Source of the DNA: Mucilaginibacter cryoferens
Lineage (GTDB): Bacteria; Bacteroidota; Bacteroidia; Sphingobacteriales; Sphingobacteriaceae
DNA length: 64,000 nt
Direction of reading: 5' to 3'
Assembly: GCF_014205845.1 (NCBI RefSeq)
Contig: NZ_JACHCR010000007.1
Coordinates: 124,001-188,000, forward strand
Position numbers and translations under genes: made by a program. Shown here piece by piece: positions 53,711-62,866 of this stretch. Under the pieces are notes generated by a model. That model saw only the letters and a program-made list of their open reading frames with translations, made no database searches and had not been told where the DNA came from. Position 1 is the stretch's first letter. Every line of letters begins with the position of its first letter.

Positions 53711-53718
53711 CAAAAATA
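53711..53718 (-). promoter_or_regulatory. trmB: -7 promoter element of trmB
   Basis: Minus-strand TATTTTTG, an exact TAnnTTTG. No good -33 upstream. Confidence 0.45.
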
Positions 53719-53759
53719 GGTTTTTCTGTTAATTGAGCAGGGTGGCGTTTAAAATAGGT

Positions 53760-54206
53760 TTAAACTACAGGTCCCGATATCGGTTTTTTATACGGCTCTG
53801 GCTTATAATTGTAGGCGGGTTTCTTTTTGGTAAATTTTTCAAAAGCCCCTTTTACACTACCCCAAATACCAGAAAACGAATCTTCACTAATATAACTTGA
53901 TGCTTTTTGCGATACCAGCCCTACCAATGTTTTCACTAAAAAGTTAGACTTTTTAAACAGCGTTCTATTTAATGTAACGGGCAATACAATTCTCGACAAT
54001 AAGCCTAAAAAATCCTGGTTAAAAATACCTGGATGTTTATCTACATCATTCCTGTTCCCCGAGTTTAGCAGGGAAACTACGCTCGAAAATATAGCCGAGG
54101 GGCTACTAAAGCGTGAGGCTAAAGCAGTGCTTTGCTGGTTTTCAATTACACGAATCCGCAAAATCTCTTCCCGCAAATCGTCAATACTTTTTATTTGGAA
54201 GTCCAT
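53760..54206 (-). CDS. Hypothetical protein, 148 aa
   Basis: A helical protein starting MDFQIKSIDDLREEILRIRV, with a Ser-rich central stretch and a Lys/Pro/Tyr-rich tail (TKKKPAYNYKPEPYKKPISG). No signal peptide or membrane helix. It lies 5 bp downstream of the small membrane gene at 54212 and so is probably cotranscribed with the YtxH gene. No family recognised. Confidence 0.65.
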   Translation of the reverse strand: MDFQIKSIDDLREEILRIRVIENQQSTALASRFSSPSAIFSSVVSLLNSGNRNDVDKHPGIFNQDFLGLLSRIVLPVTLNRTLFKKSNFLVKTLVGLVSQKASSYISEDSFSGIWGSVKGAFEKFTKKKPAYNYKPEPYKKPISGPVV

Positions 54207-54211
54207 TACTT

Positions 54212-54562
54212 TTACTTTTTAAATATTTTTTGGATAAAGAGGTTAACAAGCGGCTTTTCAATGCGTTCCTTGTTGAGTTTTATTACAATAGCAATTATTA
54301 AATAAATAAGGGCCACGCATCCAAAGCCTTCCCAAAATGAATTTAGCACATCAGACAAAAAATAGGCCAAAGTAAAACTGGCAAATATAAAGGCCAATAC
54401 CATACTTATAGCGGTAATGGCATCAGTTAACACACTTGCTAAAATTGATGTTCCACCTTCAATGGTCTCATATTTTAAAAGTTTAAAACGCGTTTCGGCG
54501 TATTCTTTTAACTGGTCAATAATGGGTGGTAATGGTGGTATCTTCTCTTTTTCAGCTTCCAT
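54212..54562 (-). CDS. Small membrane protein, holin-3_6-like
   Basis: A 116-aa protein with a charged, helical N-terminus (MEAEKEKIPPLPPIIDQLKE) and two hydrophobic helices (about residues 45-70 and 78-98). The layout resembles the phage holin 3_6 (Phage_holin_3_6) superfamily found in many non-phage operons; no lysin is nearby, so a lysis role is not implied. It sits between the YtxH gene and the 53760 hypothetical. Confidence 0.65.
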   Translation of the reverse strand: MEAEKEKIPPLPPIIDQLKEYAETRFKLLKYETIEGGTSILASVLTDAITAISMVLAFIFASFTLAYFLSDVLNSFWEGFGCVALIYLIIAIVIKLNKERIEKPLVNLFIQKIFKK

Positions 54563-54624
54563 AGATATTTGTTTTTATAATCCCGGATAACTCATCAACA
54601 ATGAATTATCCGGGCAATTTTAAA

Positions 54625-54891
54625 TTATGCGTGTTCCAGATCATCCTGGTACTCTTCTTCGGCACCACGAATTTTTGATTTTATGTTATCAACCACTTTA
54701 TCTTTTAAGCCAACCAGGTTATCAATTTCGGCCGCCGCGGTTTCTTTGATAGATTCGCCCAAGTTTTTTAATGATTCTGTAAGCTTGTCGCGGGTTTCGT
54801 CACCTTTCTCTGGTGCAAATAAAATGCCTAAAGCTGCTCCTGCTGCCAAGCCTGCAAGCAATGCAACAACTACTTTTGTGTTATCATTCAT
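54625..54891 (-). CDS. YtxH domain protein
   Basis: An 88-aa protein with the YtxH pattern: a hydrophobic N-terminal segment (VVVALLAGLAAGAALGILFA) followed by PEKGDETRDKLTESLKNLGE and an amphipathic Lys/Glu-rich coil. Such proteins are envelope-associated and often stress-induced. The operon runs ytxH, holin-like, then 53760 (gaps 62 and 5 bp). Confidence 0.83.
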   Translation of the reverse strand: MNDNTKVVVALLAGLAAGAALGILFAPEKGDETRDKLTESLKNLGESIKETAAAEIDNLVGLKDKVVDNIKSKIRGAEEEYQDDLEHA

Positions 54892-55046
54892 TGTAATATA
54901 ATTTTAAGTTGAACATTTAATTTATTAGTACTAATACCTTGCCAAATATCATCAATTGTATTATTTGTATCCAATTTCTGTATAAATAGTTTTTTTGTTT
55001 ATAGTGTTTTTTGATGCTGTGTTTACAAAACTGTGCATTTCAGCTG

Positions 55047-56090
55047 TCAGTTTTCGGGCGATGTTTTTATCCGCTCCAACCTATCGGCCGCCATGCGGTT
55101 GGTTTCATATATTTCCAGCAGTAATAAAAAGTAAGATAACAAAACCGGACCAAAAACAAGGCCTAAAATTCCAAAAAGTGGCAAACCTATAAATACACCA
55201 ATAATAGATATAATAGGATGCGTGTTGGCAATACGCTTGTTGATGATCATTCTTAAAACATTATCTATGTTGCCAATAACCAGCAAGCCATAAGCCAATA
55301 ACGTAACGCCTTGCCAATTATGGCCCTGCGCAAATAAAATAATACTCGCGGGGATACATAGCGTAGGCGCGCCTACTACCGGTAGAAACGAAATAAAAGC
55401 TCCTATAACACCCCAAAACACGGCATCAGGAATGCTTAACGCATAAAAACCCATGGCCAGCAAGGTACCTTGCACAATTGCTATTATCCCTTGCCCTAAA
55501 ACGTTAGAATACGTAGAATCGCGTAGGGCAGCGGCAAATTTTAAAGCGTGCTGCTCTCTAAAGGGGGCGTACTTTAGCAAACCGGCTTCAAACTCCCGCA
55601 TTTGGGTAAGCATAAAGTATAAAATGAAATACAAAACCAACAAGGTGATGATGATATTGGCCGCGCTGCTTAATATAGATGGGAATAATCCGGTACCAAA
55701 AGCACCCAGTTTTTGGAGTGTATCTTCGGCAAAATGAGGTTGATTGAGGTTTGTAGCTGCAAAGGCATCAATTTTAGATGTCCATTGATCTATGGGTAGA
55801 TCTTTAATGTTTATGCTTGATATTTTCCCTACTACCATAATGCTTAGTGTAAGAAATGGAATAACAATAATTATAAGCGAAGTGAATATGATAAGCAAGG
55901 CCGCCAATGCCCTAGGCCATCCCCTCTTTTCGGACAGGTTAATATTTAGCGGCCTGAAAATAGTGTATAACACAATAGCACCCAATATACTGCTGAATAA
56001 GCCGCTAAGGGCATAAAGCAAAAAACAGCCCAATACAATGATACTCACCAGGATGATATTGTTACGCTGTTTATAGTTAAAAATTGACAT
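55047..56090 (-). CDS. AI-2E family transporter (PerM-like permease)
   Basis: A 347-aa membrane protein with about eight helices. Conserved features are MSIFNYKQRNNIILVSIIVL, the loop ALSIPDAVFWGVIGAFISFL, and PVVGAPTLCIPASIILFAQG, and the C-terminal MIINKRIANTHPIISIIGVF IGLPLFGILGLVFGPVLL. Although named for autoinducer export, most members have unknown substrates, including sodium or proton antiport. No specific partner here. Confidence 0.88.
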   Translation of the reverse strand: MSIFNYKQRNNIILVSIIVLGCFLLYALSGLFSSILGAIVLYTIFRPLNINLSEKRGWPRALAALLIIFTSLIIIVIPFLTLSIMVVGKISSINIKDLPIDQWTSKIDAFAATNLNQPHFAEDTLQKLGAFGTGLFPSILSSAANIIITLLVLYFILYFMLTQMREFEAGLLKYAPFREQHALKFAAALRDSTYSNVLGQGIIAIVQGTLLAMGFYALSIPDAVFWGVIGAFISFLPVVGAPTLCIPASIILFAQGHNWQGVTLLAYGLLVIGNIDNVLRMIINKRIANTHPIISIIGVFIGLPLFGILGLVFGPVLLSYFLLLLEIYETNRMAADRLERIKTSPEN

Positions 56091-56235
56091 TAAGGCCGGG
56101 TTAAAGGTTAAGGAGCAAAAACCAAGAATAAACGATAAAACACTACTTTACCTCATGATTTTGCCCGTTTGTAAGACAAAAAAAACGCCGAAAAGTTTCA
56201 GCGTTTATAAAAAGAATATGAGCTAAATCTCCCCC

Positions 56236-56445
56236 TTAGTTAGCGTCGTTTAGCAGGTTATTTATTTTAGTTGAACTGGTTTCGATGGTATCTATATAAA
56301 ATAAACAATCCTCGTTCATTTCGGGCAGCTCGTATTTTAACTGCTCCAATGCCAAATGAATATTTGAAAGCTGATTCTTTATATCGTGCTTTAGTTTGCG
56401 TAACTGTTCGTCCTCTCCGCTCTTTTCCTTTTGCTGCAAATCCAT
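56236..56445 (-). CDS. Small histidine-kinase-like (DHp-only) protein, 69 aa
   Basis: MDLQQKEKSGEDEQLRKLKH followed by DIKNQLSNIHLALEQLKYEL: a short helical protein whose H20-D-x-K-N motif matches the phospho-acceptor helix of HisKA-type kinases, and a second helix ends the protein (YIDTIETSSTKINNLLNDAN). The total size is right for a bare dimerisation/phospho-acceptor hairpin with no ATPase domain. It starts 3 bp after the stop of the sigma-54 activator at 56449, so the two are surely cotranscribed. Role as a phosphotransfer or docking partner is inferred. Confidence 0.65.
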   Translation of the reverse strand: MDLQQKEKSGEDEQLRKLKHDIKNQLSNIHLALEQLKYELPEMNEDCLFYIDTIETSSTKINNLLNDAN

Positions 56446-56448
56446 CTT

Positions 56449-57882
56449 TTATTTTAGGTTGATGGCCTTCATTTTATTATACAAAGTTTTCCTGTCTATC
56501 TTTAGTATTTCGGCGGCTTTGGTTTTGTTAAAATTCACTTCGCGCAAAACGCGAATGATGGTTTCATACTCGGCCTCAAGCGCGGCGTTCTTTAAATCGT
56601 GCCGGTTTTCCCTTACTTCCGGTGCTTCATAAACCGACGATGAATAAGAAGATAATGACTGCTCAAACGAGGGGGTTTTAAAGTTAGAGATCTCCAGCGG
56701 CAGCGCCTTCATAGTTATCTCGTTGTCTTCGGCAAGCAAAGCCGCCCTTCTGATCACGTTTTTTAGTTCGCGGATGTTACCCTGCCAGCGGTAGTTCATA
56801 AAACAATCAATAACCTCCGACGAAAATCCCTCTACATTACGCCCCAGCTCATTGTTGGCTATCCTTAAAAAATGTTCGGCCAACAGCATAATATCGTTAC
56901 CACGATCGCGCAATGGCGGCATATATATGGTAAACTCGTTAAAGCGATGGTAAAGATCCTCCCTAAATTTGCCTTTGGTTATACCATCCTGTAAACTCTC
57001 ATTGGTAGCTATAATAATGCGCACATCCAGGTCTATCTCCTTGGTGCTGCCAATCCTCTTAACCTTACGCTCCTGTACGGTACGCAGCAAAGCAGCTTGT
57101 ATCTCGTACGACAGATTACCTACTTCATCTAAAAACAGAGTACCGCCATTGGCCATTTCAAAGTGACCTATTTTGGTATACAAAGCACCTGTAAATGAAC
57201 CTTTCTCGTGCCCAAAAAATTCGCTGGCGGCCAGTTCTTTGGTTAACGAACCACAATCCATAGCAATAAAAGGCTGATTGTGGCGCGGGCTATTTAAGTG
57301 GATGCTTTTGGCAACCGACTCTTTACCTGTACCACTCTCGCCTAAAATAATTACACTGTAATTGGTGGGCGCAACCAGCTCAATCTGCCTCAATAATTCT
57401 TTTGATGCCTTACTTGTGCCGGCTACAAATTCACTCGCAAAAACCTGTTTTTTATTTTCCTTACTTTTAGATTTATCGCCAACTACCGTTGCAGTACCTT
57501 CGGCTTCTTCAACCAACGCGTAGTGGGTTTCAAAAGCTTTGTTTATGGTATTTAAAATTTCGTCGGGATATAGCGGTTTGGTAATATAATCGTAAGCGCC
57601 CATTTTAATGAGCTCTACAGCCATTTTTATATCAGAGTAGCCGGTAATAATAATAACGCCGGTTTTAGGATATTGAGTTTTAATATTACGGAGCATTTCA
57701 CGGCCATCGGTATCCTCCAGCCTAAAATCGCAGAGCACCAGGTTATAGTCGCCAACTTTAAGGGCTTCCATTCCGCCGTTACCGCTGGATGCGGTACTTA
57801 CATCAAAGCCATTGCGTGTTAAAAATTTAGATAGCAATAACGCTACATTAACTTCATCATCAATGATGAGGATTTTCTTCAT
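56449..57882 (-). CDS. Sigma-54-dependent response regulator (NtrC family)
   Basis: A 477-aa transcription activator with three domains. The receiver (1-120) has the phosphorylatable D52 in VLCDFRLEDTDG. The AAA+ domain has Walker A GESGTGKE at about 181-188, a GSFTGA sigma-54 contact loop at 228-233 (S in place of A), and the LFLDEVGNLSYEIQ region. The C-terminal Fis-type helix-turn-helix ends NKTKAAEILKIDRKTLYNKMKAINLK-like. It would open sigma-54 promoters in response to an unknown kinase; the tiny downstream gene may be its partner. Confidence 0.95.
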   Translation of the reverse strand: MKKILIIDDEVNVALLLSKFLTRNGFDVSTASSGNGGMEALKVGDYNLVLCDFRLEDTDGREMLRNIKTQYPKTGVIIITGYSDIKMAVELIKMGAYDYITKPLYPDEILNTINKAFETHYALVEEAEGTATVVGDKSKSKENKKQVFASEFVAGTSKASKELLRQIELVAPTNYSVIILGESGTGKESVAKSIHLNSPRHNQPFIAMDCGSLTKELAASEFFGHEKGSFTGALYTKIGHFEMANGGTLFLDEVGNLSYEIQAALLRTVQERKVKRIGSTKEIDLDVRIIIATNESLQDGITKGKFREDLYHRFNEFTIYMPPLRDRGNDIMLLAEHFLRIANNELGRNVEGFSSEVIDCFMNYRWQGNIRELKNVIRRAALLAEDNEITMKALPLEISNFKTPSFEQSLSSYSSSVYEAPEVRENRHDLKNAALEAEYETIIRVLREVNFNKTKAAEILKIDRKTLYNKMKAINLK

Positions 57883-57998
57883 ATCGGTTACAACAGGTGG
57901 TAAAATGTATTAAAGGCGTTAAATTACAAACAATGTTGTTAATGTGTACGATTTTATTAAATTATAGTTGTCTCTTGGGTTAAAAAAATCTCCAAAAA

Positions 57999-58034
57999 CA
58001 AAAAGAGGAGACCATAACCGGTCTCCTCTTTTTG
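57999..58034. terminator. Strong terminator between the regulator and the barrel protein
   Basis: A 15-bp perfect stem (caaaaagaggagacc / ggtctcctctttttg) with a 6-nt loop. On the minus strand it ends transcription of the beta-barrel gene at 58065. Confidence 0.88.
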
Positions 58035-58064
58035 CTGTTTCTTTAGGTAAAAGTAGGATCGATA

Positions 58065-58661
58065 TTAAAAACCGTAAGCTACACGTAAACCTATAAAGTT
58101 TACTTTACTTGCATCAACACCTGTTACATATTTGGTAGTTGCTTCGTAACGTACACCTGCATCAATAAAGCTGCTTTTGCTTACCGGGAACTGCACACCA
58201 ATTTGCGGAGCGTAAACAAACGCGGTTGATTTGTTAGCGCCAATATCAGATTTGTTTAACAAAAATGCGGCACCTGCTTCACCCTGTACATAAAAGTTTT
58301 CGATAGGGAAGAATTTTAAACCGGCTTTAACTGGTAATAATTTAAAGTCGGGTGCATTATAGCCTGTGCTATTGATATCTTTTTTACCGAATACATTGTT
58401 GTAACCCGCGTTGATAGTTACAAATAACTGTTGTTTGTAAACAGGGATATCTGCCTGTAACGAACCACCTAAGTTCCATTTGTAGTTATCTTTAAAGTTA
58501 CCTAAAGGTATACCTGCATCAACACCAATGCTGTAACGAATACCGCCTGAGGTAGTAGTTGTAGTAGAAGTAGTTGTTGTGGTAGTTGTTTGAGCTGATG
58601 CGCCAAGTCCTAAACCGGCAAAAGCTAAAATTAAAGCTGAGATTTTGAATGAATTTTTCAT
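58065..58661 (-). CDS. Outer-membrane beta-barrel protein
   Basis: From ATG at 58661 the product is 198 aa: a signal peptide MKNSFKISALILAFAGLGLG ASAQ, a Thr-rich linker, and alternating aromatic/hydrophobic strands (GIRYSIGVDAGIPLGNFKDN, FYVQGEAGAAFLLNKSD, SFIDAGVRYEATTKYVTGVD) ending GLRVAYGF with terminal Phe. This is the pattern of small eight-stranded OMP barrels (PF13568 type). Function unknown. It carries its own terminator. Confidence 0.85.
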   Translation of the reverse strand: MKNSFKISALILAFAGLGLGASAQTTTTTTTSTTTTTSGGIRYSIGVDAGIPLGNFKDNYKWNLGGSLQADIPVYKQQLFVTINAGYNNVFGKKDINSTGYNAPDFKLLPVKAGLKFFPIENFYVQGEAGAAFLLNKSDIGANKSTAFVYAPQIGVQFPVSKSSFIDAGVRYEATTKYVTGVDASKVNFIGLRVAYGF

Positions 58662-58667
58662 AACCAT

Positions 58668-59123
58668 TGTTGTGTTTTGATAGTTGTTTTTGTTTTAAAC
58701 ACAAGGCAAATTAAAGCAGTAAATGATATATGATTTTTCATCCCAAAGTCACGTATATTTAATCATTTGATTAACAGTATTTTATTTTTTGACTATATGG
58801 GTATCATAGTCAAAAAATTGTAAAATAGCCTCAGAATTGCCTTTTTTATGTCAGAATTAACACTGACTTAACATAGGATTTAACACGGCAAAAAGGGATT
58901 TTCTGCGTGAAATGAATTAAATGAGCAGAAAGGTTTGCAAAATGCCATTCTGAGAAAGGTGAAGGGGATATACTTTCGCATTCATATTTTATCCCAGGGA
59001 AGAAGTTTTCGGGGCATGCACTGCCTTCGATACAGGCTATACGCATAATGTTTTGTCTGAACTCAGATTAAACAGATCTTTCAGATTTTGGGAATTTTAG
59101 CTTGAGTGTTTAAGAAAAAAGAT
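58668..59123. other. Intergenic region with hairpin and doubtful ORF
   Basis: A symmetric inverted repeat lies at 58785-58817 (ttttttgactat / atagtcaaaaaa); it ends in A on both strands, so it is not a normal terminator. A 66-codon minus-strand frame (58846-59046, MRIACIEGSACPENFFPGIK) has ordinary composition but no recognised family and is uncertain. The right end is the octamer array. Confidence 0.4.
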
Positions 59124-59195
59124 AATTCAATAATTCAATAATTCAATAATTCAATAATTCAATAATTCAATAATTCAATAATTCAATAATTCAAT
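59124..59195. repeat. Perfect octamer array (AATTCAAT x 9)
   Basis: Nine uninterrupted copies of aattcaat (72 bp), ending 4 bp from the stop codon of the enoyl-CoA hydratase gene at 59200. Related words occur near 570-600, 709-733 and 51586-51620. Confidence 0.97.
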
Positions 59196-59199
59196 ATAA

Positions 59200-59982
59200 T
59201 TATCTCCCCTTAAACTCCGCCTTACGCTTGCCCAAAAAAGCGGCTACACCTTCTTTAAAATCTTCGGTGCCGAAACATTTACCAAATTCTTCTATTTCGG
59301 TTTGATAGCCATTTACACCGTTGGTTAAACCCGCATTTACCGAGCGGATAGCGGCCCCAAGAGCTAAAGGTGCCCTTGATATTATTTTAAGCATCAGTTC
59401 TTCGGCTTTGGTCAACAATTGATCCTGCCTAACCACATGCGTAACCAGGCCGTATTGAAGCGCATCAGCCGCGGTGATCATATCTGCGGTAAGAATCATT
59501 TCTAAAGCCTTGCCTTTGCCCACCAATTGGGTTAGGCGCTGGGTACCACCGTAACCGGGTATCAGGCCCAGGGTAACCTCGGGCAGACCCATTTTAGCCG
59601 TTTCGGCAGCTATGCGAATATGGCAGGCCATTGCCAACTCCAAGCCGCCGCCTAATGCAAAACCATTGATAGCGGCAATTACGGGTTTATTGCCGTTGGC
59701 TATCAGATCGAAAACTTTACGTTGGTTATCGCGGGCCAGGGCCGTACCCTCATCAACATTAAAATTGGCAAACTCGCTGATATCTGCACCCGCTACAAAA
59801 GCCTTTGCTCCCGCACCGGTAATAATAATGCCGCCAACAGCCAAATTTTCAAACGCATCAGAAAAAGCGATATGCAATTCGGCAAGGGTAGCTTTGTTAA
59901 GCGCATTGAGCTTGCTTTCGCGATTAATGGTGATGTATTGTATACGATCTTTTATTTCGATCAACAGGTTTTCAAATTTCAT
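59200..59982 (-). CDS. Enoyl-CoA hydratase/isomerase family protein
   Basis: A 260-aa crotonase. The CoA-binding motif ITGAGAKAFVAGADISEFAN is followed by the oxyanion-hole GFALGGGLELAMACHIRIA and GLPEVTLGLIPGYGGTQRL, whose two Glu residues (in LELA and PEVTLG) are the hydratase catalytic pair. So it probably hydrates short enoyl-CoA. It lies 12 bp downstream of the B12-binding gene on the same strand. Confidence 0.92.
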   Translation of the reverse strand: MKFENLLIEIKDRIQYITINRESKLNALNKATLAELHIAFSDAFENLAVGGIIITGAGAKAFVAGADISEFANFNVDEGTALARDNQRKVFDLIANGNKPVIAAINGFALGGGLELAMACHIRIAAETAKMGLPEVTLGLIPGYGGTQRLTQLVGKGKALEMILTADMITAADALQYGLVTHVVRQDQLLTKAEELMLKIISRAPLALGAAIRSVNAGLTNGVNGYQTEIEEFGKCFGTEDFKEGVAAFLGKRKAEFKGR

Positions 59983-59994
59983 TGGTATTTCTAT

Positions 59995-60414
59995 TTAGAA
60001 ATTGCGATGCTGATGCACCCAATCTGTAATATATTTAACAATATCCTGCGTACTGGTTCCGGGAGGGAAAAGTTCGCCCACGCCTTGCGCTTTCAGCGTT
60101 ATCATATCATCATTGGGGATAATACCGCCACCAGTTACCAGTACATCATCCATCTGCTTTTCTTTGATCAGTTTAAGAATCTTCGGAAAAACCGTCATAT
60201 GCGCTCCAGAGAGTATGGAGATACCAATAGCGTCTACATCCTCCTGTAAAGCGGTGTTCACCACCATTTCTGGTGTTTGGCGTAAACCGGTATAAATTAC
60301 TTCCATGCCCGCATCGCGCAGCGAGGTAGCAATAATGCGCGCGCCGCGATCGTGCCCGTCGAGCCCTACTTTGGCAACTAAAACGCGGATAGGTCGGTTA
60401 AAGGTATTACTCAT
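59995..60414 (-). CDS. Stand-alone B12-binding protein, methylmalonyl-CoA mutase C-terminal type
   Basis: A 139-aa cobalamin-binding domain. D19-x-H21-x2-G24 in [11 protein letters not shown] gives the B12-binding DxHxxG motif, with the [20 protein letters not shown] and [14 protein letters not shown] segments that complete the Rossmann-like fold. The substrate-binding mutase partner is not encoded nearby, so it must pair with a large subunit elsewhere (methylmalonyl- or isobutyryl-CoA mutase type). Cotranscribed with the enoyl-CoA hydratase. Confidence 0.9.
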   Translation of the reverse strand: MSNTFNRPIRVLVAKVGLDGHDRGARIIATSLRDAGMEVIYTGLRQTPEMVVNTALQEDVDAIGISILSGAHMTVFPKILKLIKEKQMDDVLVTGGGIIPNDDMITLKAQGVGELFPPGTSTQDIVKYITDWVHQHRNF

Positions 60415-60519
60415 GTAAACCGTATTGGTTGTTGTAAAAGTAATAAGAAAGGAAGATAATACCGAATAATGAATTTTTCAAGGCAGAGAGACACAGGAGA
60501 CGCAGGAAATGCAGCCATC

Positions 60520-61218
60520 TCACCAAACTAACTTATACCCCTGCCCCCTCACCGTAATGATCTGCACATTTGGGTCGGCCTTTAAATACCCCCGTAGTTT
60601 GCTGATAAATACATCCAGGCTGCGGGCATTAAAAAAACTATCATCGCCCCAAATATTATCTAACAGAGTTTTGCGGGAGATCATTTGGTGTTGATTTTTA
60701 CAGAGCAGGTTTAAAATATCGCTTTCGCGGTTGGTGAGCTGCCAGTTACTGACACCCTGTTGCAACGTATTTTTAAACGGAATAAAAGTAATGTTACCAA
60801 TCTGGTAACTATCGTTCGGCGGCTTTACCCGCTGCGTTGGGTTAAGCAGGCGGTTATCGCTCAATAATACCTTTATCCGTACAATCAACTCTTCTACACT
60901 AAAAGGCTTTTTTAAATAATCGTTGGCACCCGATTCAAAACCAGCCACCACATCTTTTGGCTGCGAGCGGGCTGTTAAAAAAATGATGGGTGTAGTTTTA
61001 TCCGTTTCGCGTATCTTTTTGGCAACCTCAAAACCATCCACTTTGGGCATCATTACATCAAGCACTAAAATATCGGGCTTACCGGCCTTATACTTTTGCA
61101 GGGCTTGCTCGCCATTGGCGCATAATGTTACATCAAAGTTTTGGTCTTCCAGGCTTTCGCGCACAATATGCGCCAGCGACAGCTCGTCCTCGGCCAGCAG
61201 GATGCGTGTTTTATCCAT
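60520..61218 (-). CDS. OmpR-family response regulator
   Basis: From ATG at 61218 the product is 232 aa. Receiver: MDKTRILLAEDELSLAHIVR with the phosphorylatable D54 in DILVLDVMMPK and K near 104 (LKKPFS). A C-terminal winged-helix domain ends KADPNVQIITVRGQGYKLVW. An alternative upstream start at 61257 was rejected, as it would overlap the kinase gene. The stop of the kinase gene lies 1 bp upstream, forming a two-component pair. Confidence 0.94.
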   Translation of the reverse strand: MDKTRILLAEDELSLAHIVRESLEDQNFDVTLCANGEQALQKYKAGKPDILVLDVMMPKVDGFEVAKKIRETDKTTPIIFLTARSQPKDVVAGFESGANDYLKKPFSVEELIVRIKVLLSDNRLLNPTQRVKPPNDSYQIGNITFIPFKNTLQQGVSNWQLTNRESDILNLLCKNQHQMISRKTLLDNIWGDDSFFNARSLDVFISKLRGYLKADPNVQIITVRGQGYKLVW

Positions 61219-61219
61219 A

Positions 61220-62866
61220 TTATAAAGGTATCGAAACTGTAAATTCACTTCCAACATTTAATTCACTTTTTACGGCTACCAAGCCCCCATGCGCTTCAAC
61301 AATGTATCTCACATAATTTAGGCCAAGCCCGGTGCCTTTTACATTGTGCACGTTGCCTGTAGGTACCCGGTAAAACTTTTCGAACACCCGGTTAATATGA
61401 GCCGCCGGGATGCCGATGCCATTATCTTTAATAGTAAACACCGCCATATTATTCCCTTTATCCAACGTAATATTAATGGCTGCGGGTTCATTACTGTATT
61501 TTACCGCGTTATCAAGTATGTTGAGCATTACATTTTTAAAGTGCAACTTATCGGCGGTAACAAGGTCTATACCTGCATTATTATTATAGGTAATAGTTAA
61601 AGCCTTCTCCGTTTTTGATTTTTCTACAGCTATTAATTCATTCACCAGGTCGTCAACCTTAAGCCTCTCCTTAACAAGCGTGATCTCTTTATTTTCAAAG
61701 GCCGCTACGTCCAATACTTTGCTTACCAGTTCGTTTAAACGTGCCAACTCGTTGCGCGAGGTTTGCAGGTATCGCTGTGTTTTTTCGGGATCATTGAGAG
61801 CATTAAATTTTTGTAGCCCTTCTATGGCAACCGTGATGGTGGCAATAGGGGTTTTTAGTTCATGCGTCATGTTATTGATAAAATCGTCTTTCAGTTCACC
61901 CAATGCTTTTTGCTGGTTAATAATGCGAATGATATAATAAAACGAAAATATGGTAAACAAAACCAATAGGGCCGATAGGCTAAGCGTGATCAGCATTCCC
62001 TTAATCACCACATACTGCGGGTTACGGAAAGCAGCTCTGGCATATAAGGTATAACGGGGCTGCAGCGTATAATTAGTTAATAAAAACGTAAAACCATGGT
62101 ATTGGTATTTGTACTCGTTAGTTTCGCTAAAAAAAACATGATCAGATCTTGATGCCGTGGGAGTGCTGGCTAGGTTTACTGCAAAGGGCGCATTGATATG
62201 TATTTTTGCCAATTCTGCGCGTAAATAGTTGCCTATTTTTAAACTATCTGCCTGTTTATAATTAGATGGCTGTTCAAAGATGCCACTTTGTTCAATTGGG
62301 TATTTAAAACCTGGTTTTTGGTAATTGGCTTCTATGTAAGCCCTTACAGCAGGTGGCGGGTTCGTGCCGTCATACATAAAAAAATCCTGGATCAGCTCGG
62401 TCATCAACGGTGGAACGTAGAATGACATTTCCGTAAGCACCTCCGGCACGGTTGCATTCCTATGGTTTATTTTCGACCTATAATAATTATATATTTTAGA
62501 ACTTGTTTGAAACGGACTGCTGTTTTTTGAGCCGTGAACAGAGATCCAGATGGCATACGGTGTAACTAACGGGCCAATACTAAAAGTAGAGCGACCGCCA
62601 ACAGCTGCTGTATTTATTTGTGATGGGCTATCAATTTTTATAACTGTAGTGCTCTCAGAAAGCCTCTTTACCAATACCGTTCTTATCGAATCGAAGTAAT
62701 CCCGTTTGCAACTATCCAGCGCCCGCTGCATGGCCTCATCTATTTTGGTTTCGAATAGTTTTTTATTTTCCTTGTACGCATTAAAGCTCCAGTAGCCCTG
62801 AAAAATAATGATCCCGGTAACTGACAGTGCAATTAAAAACAATACGATCTTTAGCTTCCTTTTCAT
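61220..62866 (-). CDS. Sensor histidine kinase of the two-component pair
   Basis: From ATG at 62866 the product is 548 aa. TM helix near residues 6-26 (KIVLFLIALSVTGIIIFQGY), a periplasmic sensor loop of about 260 residues, a second TM helix near residues 285-310, then HisKA with phospho-acceptor H335 in NNMTHELKTPIAT, and HATPase with ILDNAVKYS and DNGIGIPAAHINRVFEKFY. No HAMP domain is obvious between TM2 and HisKA. The signal is unknown. It is the partner of the adjacent OmpR regulator. Confidence 0.94.
   Translation of the reverse strand: MKRKLKIVLFLIALSVTGIIIFQGYWSFNAYKENKKLFETKIDEAMQRALDSCKRDYFDSIRTVLVKRLSESTTVIKIDSPSQINTAAVGGRSTFSIGPLVTPYAIWISVHGSKNSSPFQTSSKIYNYYRSKINHRNATVPEVLTEMSFYVPPLMTELIQDFFMYDGTNPPPAVRAYIEANYQKPGFKYPIEQSGIFEQPSNYKQADSLKIGNYLRAELAKIHINAPFAVNLASTPTASRSDHVFFSETNEYKYQYHGFTFLLTNYTLQPRYTLYARAAFRNPQYVVIKGMLITLSLSALLVLFTIFSFYYIIRIINQQKALGELKDDFINNMTHELKTPIATITVAIEGLQKFNALNDPEKTQRYLQTSRNELARLNELVSKVLDVAAFENKEITLVKERLKVDDLVNELIAVEKSKTEKALTITYNNNAGIDLVTADKLHFKNVMLNILDNAVKYSNEPAAINITLDKGNNMAVFTIKDNGIGIPAAHINRVFEKFYRVPTGNVHNVKGTGLGLNYVRYIVEAHGGLVAVKSELNVGSEFTVSIPL

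Noticed and set aside
58785..58817. Hairpin near the barrel gene as a terminator
   Set aside because: Both flanks read A on the strand leaving the stem, so there is no T-run in either direction.
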